From: an uncultured Desulfuromonadales bacterium
Lineage (GTDB): Bacteria; Desulfobacterota; Desulfuromonadia; Desulfuromonadales; Geopsychrobacteraceae
Direction: 5' to 3'
DNA length: 36,931 nucleotides
NCBI GenBank assembly: GCA_947259685.1
Contig: CAMYNC010000014.1
Span: 1-36,931 of the forward strand
The notes beneath the pieces were generated by a model, which did no database searches, was not told where the DNA came from, and worked only from the letters and a program-made list of their open reading frames with translations. Shown in pieces: positions 30,878-36,931 of this stretch; within the stretch, counting starts at the first letter, position 1, and the number at the start of each line of letters is the position of its first letter. The position numbers and the translations under genes are program-made.

Positions 30878-32044
30878 ATGGGTAAGAACGTCAAGGATTT
30901 TTTAGCCTGGTGCCGCCGGCACCTGATTCTGGTCACCGTCATCACCTTTGTTATGATTGCGGCCTTCGGCTATGTCAATGTGCAGGTGCTGCACATGACC
31001 TCCGAACCTGAATTCTGTCATCTCTGTCACCCGGCAAAGGGGTTCGGCGCTTTGGCCGAGGTTGATTCCTGGGAACACTCCGGGCATGCCGAAGCAGGCG
31101 TCTCCTGCCTTGACTGTCACGGTCAGCCTGGCGTTTTCGGCTATGTCAAAGCCAAGATGGGCGGCTTGAAAGATCTGTATTTTCAGCTGACGATTACCCC
31201 GGAAGAAAAGCTCAAGATTCTGGAAAATCCGGACGAGGGACTGGTTCCTTCGCTGCAGTGTTTGTTCTGCCATACTGATGAGGGGAACAAGCAGTATCGC
31301 GAAGAGCATAAGTACACCATGGAAATTGTCGAGATGCGAATGCTCGATTCGGTACAAAATCCTGAATTCCGTGAGCGCAAGGGCCTGCCGGATATTATGA
31401 ATGAGACCTTTGTCGGTGGTACTCAGTTTGACCATGCCTTCCACATCGAATCTTTCGAAATGGAATGTAACAACTGTCACTTCGGCTTGATTCACCGTGC
31501 GCAATCGAAGGTCGATCGGATGAATATGTGTCTGGTCTGCCACGCAGAAAATGAAGATTCTTCGGCGCCGCAACTTGCTGACTGTAAAACCTGTCATGAG
31601 GCCCAGCTGGCGATGAACGAAGGTCGCGGCGCCAAGGGTGTGGCCGGTGAATTCAGCTTGATGTATGCTGCCGACATTGACTGTGAGGGCTGCCACATTG
31701 GTGCTGAGACCGGGAAATTCCGGCCGACGGCTGAAACCTGTGTGGTTTGCCACGAAGCAGAGTATGTTGATGTCTTCAGTGATTGGGCAGGCGAAACCAG
31801 TGCTCAGATTGAAGAGCTCAAGACACTGCGTAATCAGGTGGAAAATGAACTTAAGGGGGCTGATGCGCGCAAGCGTAATACCGAAGAGGCCTGGGGACTT
31901 TATCAGAAGGCGATCTACAACCTGCGGTTTGTTCGGAACGACGGGACCAGCGGGGTCCATAACCGAGATTACGCCGGGATGATCCTTGATTCGGTCAAAA
32001 CTGATCTGACCGAGGTGCGTAAGAAGCTGGAGCAGACCTGGTAA
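30878..32044 (+). CDS. Membrane-anchored octahaem cytochrome with NapC/NirT-like N-terminus
   Basis: This 388-residue cytochrome has an N-terminal membrane anchor (about 15-37) followed by eight haem motifs: CHLCH 47-51, CLDCH 77-81, CLFCH 128-132, CNNCH 197-201, CLVCH 218-222, CKTCH 236-240, CEGCH 269-273 and CVVCH 288-292. The first part (MTSEPEFCHLCHPAKG and the following HSGHAEAGVSCLDCH) resembles NapC/NirT quinol dehydrogenases. The haem-free C-terminal 95 residues are helical (QIEELKTLRNQVENELKG) and include an NDGTSGVHNRDYA segment like that of several multihaem oxidoreductases. It probably takes electrons from menaquinol and passes them to periplasmic partners; substrate unknown. AAAGGAAAAAG serves as ribosome site. 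It forms its own unit between two terminators, with a GTTGCA operator upstream. Confidence 0.88.
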   Translation: MGKNVKDFLAWCRRHLILVTVITFVMIAAFGYVNVQVLHMTSEPEFCHLCHPAKGFGALAEVDSWEHSGHAEAGVSCLDCHGQPGVFGYVKAKMGGLKDLYFQLTITPEEKLKILENPDEGLVPSLQCLFCHTDEGNKQYREEHKYTMEIVEMRMLDSVQNPEFRERKGLPDIMNETFVGGTQFDHAFHIESFEMECNNCHFGLIHRAQSKVDRMNMCLVCHAENEDSSAPQLADCKTCHEAQLAMNEGRGAKGVAGEFSLMYAADIDCEGCHIGAETGKFRPTAETCVVCHEAEYVDVFSDWAGETSAQIEELKTLRNQVENELKGADARKRNTEEAWGLYQKAIYNLRFVRNDGTSGVHNRDYAGMILDSVKTDLTEVRKKLEQTW

Positions 32045-32071
32045 GCAAGCGCTCAAATCACCAAACCGCAA

Positions 32072-32109
32072 AAAAAGGCCCCAGTCATTAATTTGGCTGG
32101 GGCCTTTTT
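32072..32109. terminator. Terminator after the octahaem cytochrome
   Basis: AAAAAGGCCCCAG (32072-32084) pairs perfectly with 32097-32109 around a 12-nt loop, with A and T runs on both sides. It also lies beyond the stop of the convergent minus-strand membrane protein. Confidence 0.88.
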
Positions 32110-32188
32110 GTGTGCTGTCGCCAGGGCTCGGCTTTGGGGGCAGGGCTGGCAACGACAGGCTGGTGAGATCCCCCCTTTGAGGCAGGAA

Positions 32189-33994
32189 TTATTCGGAAGC
32201 AACAGGCGGTTGTTCTACCTTTGCCCCTTGTAGCTTTTGTTCAATGCGTCTTTCGACGATCTGCATCCGCCCGAGGGCGAGGGAAATGACCGCCGCTGCC
32301 AGGCCGAACGAGAAGACGCTCACCAGTTGCGGCAGACCATCGAGGTTCAGCATGTCGATCAGGAAGACCTTGGCGCCGCCGATAATGGTCACCAGGATCG
32401 AGACGTTACGCAACTCTTTGTGCTGCCAGAGCAGCGCCAGAATCATGATAACGGCAGCTGCGCCACTGATCGAGACCGACTGGATCGCCATGTAGGCTTC
32501 ACTGATCCCGCCCTCGCTGTAGCGTACCAGCCCCTGGTAAACCAGCACCATAGTCATGAAATAACCGTCGGAAAGGCCCGCCAGGAGAACAAAAACAGCA
32601 CTGCGGTCTTTCGTGTCGAGTTCTGCGAAAAACCCGGTTTTCCCTGGTGGGCTGTTTTTCCGACAGAAGCGGTAATGCGCCAGCCCCAACAATCCGCAGA
32701 TCGCCGTAACTCCAAGCGCCAATATGGGTGATTTGCTGACCCCGTCACCGGCAAGTTCGATGGTCATAAACAGGCTGACGTAGATCTGCAGCAGGTAGGA
32801 GGTGACCCGCATGCCGCTGCTGCCCCATTCGCGGGAGTAAAAGGCGATCCCCAGAGCTAGTGCCGAAAGGATCGGCAGGGAGAGCAGTACTGTACCGAAC
32901 AGCGCCGGAAGAGAGAAGCAGAGCAGGATGGCGCCGCCGGTGACAAAGGTGTTGGTGCCGGGCGCGCCGGTCTTTTTCCGGGCGGCCAGCCATTGGGCAA
33001 CCGCGAAGTGGAAAATGGCTGCAGCAGTCGTGGCGCCGCCGAAATCGGCCGGATTGTTGATAACATACATGCCGGTCACATAGCACCAGGCGGCGTTCAG
33101 GGGTGGCAGAGAGAAATCGAACTTGGAGATTTTTTGCCCTTCCGGGGTGCGGATAATGCCGAACAGCGAAATGATGATAAAGGTAAGGCCGATCAACGCC
33201 ACAATCGGCAGAAACCATTCCTGCGCCAGCGGTCGTTCCATCTCTTCGCCACGTAAGAGCACCATCCCCAGTTTGAAGCCCCAGACCTGCAGCATGAAAT
33301 GGGTGGTGAACATGAGAATCCAGCGCAGCCAGGAGCAGCGTCTGATGCGAGTGGCAAAATAGCCGAGAATATTTGCCACCCAGAGCAACAGTCCCATGTA
33401 GGGAAAGAAGGGGAAGGGGTAGTCGATGGCGACCCCCGCCAGGCACATGCCGAGGGTGCCGACGATGATCGGCAGCGCGGCTTTGTGCTTATAGCTGGTC
33501 ACCGCCATGCTGATTCCGGTCAGGGCCAGGATAATGTAGGCCATTGCCGTGGGGATGGCGTTGAAGCGGGTGTAGGTTTCCAGCACCACGCTGAACATCA
33601 GCAGGCCGCCACAGAGCGAAAGGACCGGGGCCAGATTGCTCTGGCGGCGGTAGAAAAAATAGCCGCAGCCGAGCAGGGTGCCCGCATAGACGATGCCGAG
33701 CAGGGCGCCGACTTCCATGCCGATCATGCCCTTGTCGCTCATGGTTCTCAGGCCCAGCGCGATCACCAATAAAAAGCAGAGAGTTGAAATCCGTGGCAGC
33801 AGGGCGGTTCGTCCGGCCCAGTTGAGAACTTCAGTCGAGGTTTCCGCTTTTTCGGTGAGCTTGGACTTGGTCTTTTGTGGTTTAGGTCGATCTTTGCTGG
33901 TGCCCTCCAGTTGTTCCAGGCGGAGCTGGAGACTGCGCAGCTCTTCTTCGAGTTGGCTGACGCGGGCTTCAAGTGGCTGTTGCTCAGTTGTCAT
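32189..33994 (-). CDS. Large polytopic membrane protein, DUF2339-like
   Basis: This 601-residue protein starts with a coiled coil (about 5-32, LEARVSQLEEELRSLQLRLEQLEG) and a Lys-rich linker (35-55), then about 15-17 hydrophobic segments to residue 585. The coiled-coil-plus-many-helices layout, the opening NWAGRTALLPRISTLCFLLVIALGLR and the absence of catalytic motifs resemble the DUF2339 family of predicted membrane proteins with unknown function; members are often longer (800-900 residues). No cysteine or haem motifs are present. It stands alone between the two redox modules and is convergent with the octahaem gene, so a direct link to them is not evident. Confidence 0.65.
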   Translation of the reverse strand: MTTEQQPLEARVSQLEEELRSLQLRLEQLEGTSKDRPKPQKTKSKLTEKAETSTEVLNWAGRTALLPRISTLCFLLVIALGLRTMSDKGMIGMEVGALLGIVYAGTLLGCGYFFYRRQSNLAPVLSLCGGLLMFSVVLETYTRFNAIPTAMAYIILALTGISMAVTSYKHKAALPIIVGTLGMCLAGVAIDYPFPFFPYMGLLLWVANILGYFATRIRRCSWLRWILMFTTHFMLQVWGFKLGMVLLRGEEMERPLAQEWFLPIVALIGLTFIIISLFGIIRTPEGQKISKFDFSLPPLNAAWCYVTGMYVINNPADFGGATTAAAIFHFAVAQWLAARKKTGAPGTNTFVTGGAILLCFSLPALFGTVLLSLPILSALALGIAFYSREWGSSGMRVTSYLLQIYVSLFMTIELAGDGVSKSPILALGVTAICGLLGLAHYRFCRKNSPPGKTGFFAELDTKDRSAVFVLLAGLSDGYFMTMVLVYQGLVRYSEGGISEAYMAIQSVSISGAAAVIMILALLWQHKELRNVSILVTIIGGAKVFLIDMLNLDGLPQLVSVFSFGLAAAVISLALGRMQIVERRIEQKLQGAKVEQPPVASE

Positions 33995-34653
33995 ATTGTT
34001 GCCTCCAGAGCCAGGTCTCCTGGCCGAGCTCTCTGCTGCTGGGTCACAAATTTCCGTGGTATCGCCGGAATTGGAAAATTAATTACCGCTAAATAGCGGC
34101 GCTGTAAATAGTCAATTTTATTTCCATGCACATAAAATTCGTACCGAACTCCGCGGATCTTATCGAGTATAACAGTATTTTCAAAAAAACGATTGCAAAA
34201 ATCGACACTTAGGAAATTTACTAAAATGATCTATTGATCTGTAAAACGCTTTTATATATATTGGCGATGACTGGGCCTGTCCGCTCTTTCACCGTTCTTT
34301 AGCTGTTGGGTTGAGATTGTCCATTTGCAATAGGGCGTGATATGGCTGATTTGAGGTGCTGATTGTGGAGATCGCCAACTAGTGTTTCATAAAATGCGCC
34401 AGGTTATCAATTGCCTCTTGATCTTGCGGGCAGTGGCTCGCTTGGTGGAAGAAAATTCTAGCACCCCTGGCCAAGAGCCGGTCAGCTGTTATTCTTTAGC
34501 ATGGTGAGAAATAAAATCCTATTCTATTTCTCTGGTAAGGGTTTTAGGCTCAGGGGTTTTTCTGCGTGTGGCACTCAAGCCGTTTGATCTGTTGTTGGTC
34601 GTTCACAAATTTATTTTGGTCTTTTTGCTTCTTATCTTTTTGACGAGGTTGCG
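33995..34653. other. AT-rich 659-bp intergenic region
   Basis: No supported gene. About 34080-34260 is clearly more AT-rich than its surroundings. A sigma-54-like TTGGCGATGACTGGGCCT (34261-34278) has GG-N10-GC spacing but poor flanking matches and lies about 380 bp before the next gene; TGGCAC at 34569 lacks its -12 partner. I see no GTTGCA dyad here, unlike the other two cytochrome units. Confidence 0.45.
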
Positions 34654-35265
34654 ATGAAAAGAAAATCAACTTTGACTGCCTTTTTGTTCGTTGGGCTATT
34701 GTCCATTGTTTGTCTGGCAGTGTCCGGGCCAGTTCAGGCGGCAAAGGAAAAGTATTTTGACCGCTCTGGAAGTCTGGTGGTCGAGGAAAAGCAGGCGGCA
34801 GAGCTGTTGCGCCCCTATGAAGTTGCCAATCGCGAGCCGGAAAAAACCTTTCCGGTGCCGCCAGCGCCATTTTCTGAAGGAATATTTCCCTGTAGCGAGT
34901 GTCATGCTGAGATGGAGCCGAACCTGGAACGGCGCGAACTGGAAGATATGCATACCGACATCGTCCTGAACCATGCCGAGGGACAGCGCTGGTGTCTTGA
35001 TTGTCACAACCCGAACGACCGCGACGTGCTGCGCCTGGTCAATGGGGCGACGATTCCATTTGAGGAGTCCTATCGGCTCTGCGGGCAGTGCCATGGCGAT
35101 AAATTCCGCGATTGGAAGGTCGGCATTCACGGCAAGCGGACCGGTTACTGGAATGGCGACAAGCAATTTTTGCTGTGTGTTCACTGCCATAACCCGCACG
35201 ATCCGAAATTCAAAGCTTTGAAGCCTCTCCCACCGCCGGTGCGGCCTGGAGAGGGTCGTCACTAA
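34654..35265 (+). CDS. Periplasmic tetrahaem cytochrome
   Basis: This 203-residue secreted cytochrome has a signal peptide (cleavage near residue 29, VQA-AK) and four haem motifs: CSECH 80-84, CLDCH 114-118, CGQCH 143-147 and CVHCH 175-179. Conserved extras are HTDIVLNHAEGQRWCLDCH and the closing CHNPHDPKFKALKPLPPP. The pattern resembles the cytochrome subunits found before Tat ferredoxin and NrfD genes in respiratory complexes of delta-proteobacteria. The next gene starts 31 bp later and encodes such a ferredoxin, so the protein is probably the haem subunit of a second quinone-linked complex. It carries no membrane anchor beyond the signal. Confidence 0.88.
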   Translation: MKRKSTLTAFLFVGLLSIVCLAVSGPVQAAKEKYFDRSGSLVVEEKQAAELLRPYEVANREPEKTFPVPPAPFSEGIFPCSECHAEMEPNLERRELEDMHTDIVLNHAEGQRWCLDCHNPNDRDVLRLVNGATIPFEESYRLCGQCHGDKFRDWKVGIHGKRTGYWNGDKQFLLCVHCHNPHDPKFKALKPLPPPVRPGEGRH

Positions 35266-35296
35266 ACTACCCACTGAATTTCAGGGAGAGATATAT

Positions 35297-36223
35297 ATGT
35301 CGGACCATTCGAATTGCAAACACAATCCATTGGCCATTGATCGACGCACCGCGCTTAAAGGGCTGGCGACAGGCGTCGCCGCCTTGGCTGTTCCCGCCAG
35401 CGATGCCTCGGCTTCGGTGTGGGAGGCCTTTTTCCAGAAGCATTTTCGCGAACTGAGCAAAGAGGAATTGCAACAAGTTCTGACGCGCCTGAGCAGCGAA
35501 TACACTGAAGAGTACGGTAAGCAGGTCGATATTAAGGCAACCCCGGCGATCGAGGGGGTAAGCTACGGCTACGGCCTCGACCTGTCGCGCTGTGTCGGTT
35601 GTCGACGCTGTGTCTACGCCTGTGTCGGCGAAAACAATCAGTCGCGCGATCCGCAGATTCACTGGATCAGGGTCGTTCAGCTGGAAAAAGAAAAGGGCAC
35701 CTCCCTCGAATATGCCGAGCATTACTATAATCCGGAAACGGTGCCGGAAAAGGGACATTTTTACATGCCGATCCAGTGCCAGCAATGTTCCAACCCGCCA
35801 TGCACCAAGGTCTGCCCGGTGCAGGCAACCTGGCCGGAAAAAGATGGCATCGTTGTGGTCGATTACAACTGGTGCATCGGTTGTCGTTACTGCATGGCCG
35901 CCTGCCCTTATGGCGCCCGGCATTTCAACTGGACCAAAGGGGAATTACCGGCCGATGAAATGAATACCGACACCCATTATCTGGGAAATCGACCGCGGCC
36001 GCAGGGGGTGGTGGAAAAATGTACCTTCTGTGTCCAGCGCACCCGGGAACAGCCGGGACGCTATCCGGCCTGCGCAGAGATCTGTCCGGTCGGCGCCAGA
36101 AAGTTCGGGAATTTAAACGATCCCGCCGGAGAAATGCGTTATCTGATCGAAAATAAACGGGTTTTCATTCTCAAGGAAGACCTGAACACCCAGCCGAAGT
36201 TTTTCTATTTCTATGCGACCTGA
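35297..36223 (+). CDS. Tat-exported four-cluster ferredoxin of the second module
   Basis: This 308-residue Fe-S subunit has a twin-arginine signal near the N-terminus (IDRRTALKGLATGVAALAVP, 14-33). Four cysteine groups follow: CVGCRRCVYAC, CQQCSNPPCTKVC, CIGCRYCMAAC, and CTFC with a later CAEIC, predicting four [4Fe-4S] clusters. It is longer than the ferredoxin at 29079 because of an extra helical segment after the signal (about 38-75, FFQKHFRELSKEELQQVLTRLSSEY). A GGGAGAG ribosome site precedes the ATG. It lies between the tetrahaem cytochrome and a truncated NrfD-like gene, giving the order cytochrome, ferredoxin, NrfD, which differs from the NrfD, ferredoxin, cytochrome order of the first module. 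Confidence 0.93.
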   Translation: MSDHSNCKHNPLAIDRRTALKGLATGVAALAVPASDASASVWEAFFQKHFRELSKEELQQVLTRLSSEYTEEYGKQVDIKATPAIEGVSYGYGLDLSRCVGCRRCVYACVGENNQSRDPQIHWIRVVQLEKEKGTSLEYAEHYYNPETVPEKGHFYMPIQCQQCSNPPCTKVCPVQATWPEKDGIVVVDYNWCIGCRYCMAACPYGARHFNWTKGELPADEMNTDTHYLGNRPRPQGVVEKCTFCVQRTREQPGRYPACAEICPVGARKFGNLNDPAGEMRYLIENKRVFILKEDLNTQPKFFYFYAT

Positions 36224-36241
36224 TGGTCTTGGAGTGAGCTG

Positions 36242-36379
36242 ATGAAAAATATCTGGTCGTTTTTTATGGGAACTCTGGTCCTGGTGACCAAAGGAAGCAA
36301 GGCTTATTACATCTGGGTCGGTTCTCTGCTGGCAATCGTCTCAGTGGGCATGTTCGGTTATCTTTACCAGGTTGGATAA
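36242..36379 (+). pseudogene. NrfD-like membrane protein, cut off after 45 codons
   Basis: ATG 36242, 18 bp after the ferredoxin stop, opens a frame (MKNIWSFFMGTLVLVTKGSKAYYIW, then SLLAIVSVGMFGYLYQ) that looks exactly like the first helix of an NrfD-family subunit and is in the expected operon position. It stops at TAA 36377-36379. From about 36366 onward the sequence instead reads as an efflux-pump gene on the other strand, so the rest of the NrfD gene has been replaced. Either the genome is rearranged here or the contig is chimeric. An intact small protein of 45 residues is less likely. Confidence 0.7.
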
Positions 36380-36931
36380 TGGCACCAGGTTGTTGTTCAA
36401 CGAAGAACGGACATACAGGTTAGTCAGGTCGTCGGTCGATGAACGCGCCTGGTCCTCACCCATCAAAATTACATTATATTCCCGGCCACGATCAACATAG
36501 GTGGTCACGATCCTGGAACCCAGCATGGTTTCAAGCGTCCGGCCAACATTGGATAAAGAAACACCCAGCGCGGCAGCCCTGTCACGGTCAACGCTGATTT
36601 TCATCTGTGGCTTGGTTTCCTGGAAATCACTATCAACCTGTACCAGTTCAGGCATTGCTTCCATCGCCGTGACCAGTTGGTCACGCCAAAGCTTGAGTTG
36701 TTCGTAGTCTGGACCACCGAGCACCAGTTCCAGCGGGCTTCCATCGCCACGGATTCCCAATGCACGCGGTGTTCGTGCAAACACCCTCGCCTCGGGGATG
36801 TTCGCTGCCTCGCCGGATACCCACTTGGCAATTTCGGCATCCCGTTCAGTACGGATATCCCAATGCTCCAGGAGCACGATGATAGTGGCACTGTTCATGG
36901 ATGCTCTTCCCCAACCACCGGGCAAGCGTGT
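36366..36931 (-). CDS. Fragment of an RND (AcrB/HAE1-type) efflux transporter
   Basis: The minus strand encodes about 187 residues of the periplasmic porter region of an RND pump: SATIIVLLEHWDIRT, ARTPRALGIRGDGSPLELVLGGPDYEQLKLW, QVDSDFQETKPQMKISVDRDRAAALGVSL, RIVTTYVDRGREYNVILMGED and LYVRSSLNNNLVPLSNLV. Both ends are missing: the 5' side runs off the window, and the 3' side ends in foreign sequence at the breakpoint near 36366-36380. It is an internal piece of a gene that is normally over 1000 codons. It has no functional link with the upstream redox genes. Confidence 0.85.

Noticed and set aside
30902..32152. 416-codon minus-strand frame over the octahaem cytochrome
   Set aside because: The eight regularly placed CxxCH motifs on the plus strand fix the coding strand.
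32993..33772. Plus-strand frames within the DUF2339-like gene
   Set aside because: Hydrophobic segments and the coiled coil are coherent only on the minus strand.
34261..34278. Sigma-54-like sequence before the tetrahaem cytochrome
   Set aside because: GG-N10-GC spacing is right, but the surrounding bases match poorly and the gene starts about 380 bp away; such matches are expected by chance.
34569..34584. TGGCAC element just before the tetrahaem cytochrome gene
   Set aside because: At the required spacing the -12 position reads GT, not GC, and no TTGC follows.
1..36931. CRISPR arrays, tRNA or rRNA genes
   Set aside because: I saw no regularly spaced direct repeats, no tRNA-like cloverleaf with a TTCGA loop context and no rRNA segments; a dedicated scan was not possible.

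Overview
The window looks like a chromosomal segment of an anaerobic, respiratory delta-type proteobacterium of the Desulfuromonadia (Geobacter/Desulfuromonas/Pelobacter relatives). The reasons are the density of multiheme c-type cytochromes (about 26 haem-binding motifs in seven proteins), ammonifying nitrite reductase NrfHA, two sigma-54 activators, Tat-exported four-cluster ferredoxins paired with NrfD-type membrane proteins, and an F0 ATP-synthase operon separated from F1. This is inferred from gene content; no rRNA or other phylogenetic marker is present.

Layout. 1-2.9 kb: two insertion sequences side by side, an ISL3-family element (231-1602) and an IS3-family element (about 1671-2898) with a -1 frameshift site. 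3.1-4.5 kb: a small lipoprotein, a SAM methyltransferase and a YciI-like protein. 4.6-9.8 kb: a haem-sensing histidine kinase and its NtrC-type regulator, divergent from nrfHA; the gap holds a paired palindrome, a sigma-54 promoter and an unannotated 28-codon leader ORF. 9.9-20.2 kb: a fatty-acid degradation region on the minus strand (fadL; then fadN-fadA-fadE, a metallo-beta-lactamase-fold hydrolase and an Fe-S protein), interrupted by extragenic palindromic repeats, plus a plus-strand monohaem protein. 20.5-23.7 kb: hemL and the F0 operon atpZ-atpI-atpB-atpE. 23.9-32 kb: a PAS-containing sigma-54 activator, a PEGA-domain protein, and a redox cluster (two NifX-like proteins, NrfD, Tat ferredoxin, trihaem cytochrome, small Cys-rich protein, octahaem NapC-type cytochrome). 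32-36.9 kb: a large membrane protein (DUF2339-like), then a second cytochrome/ferredoxin/NrfD module that breaks off at about 36.37 kb, where the sequence switches to an antisense RND efflux-pump fragment.

How it fits together. The first half suggests nitrite (or NO/redox) sensing by a periplasmic haem domain, with sigma-54-dependent induction of NrfHA. Beta-oxidation would supply electrons to the quinone pool, haem synthesis (hemL) would support the cytochromes, and the F0 sector would use the resulting ion gradient. The strongest candidate for an undescribed system is the 23.9-32 kb block. A dyad, GTTGCA-N2/3-TGCAAC, recurs upstream of the sigma-54 activator, the NifX/NrfD/ferredoxin/cytochrome operon and the octahaem cytochrome, and was not found upstream of other genes. 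This suggests one small regulon encoding a quinone-linked electron-transfer complex with NifX-like accessory proteins.
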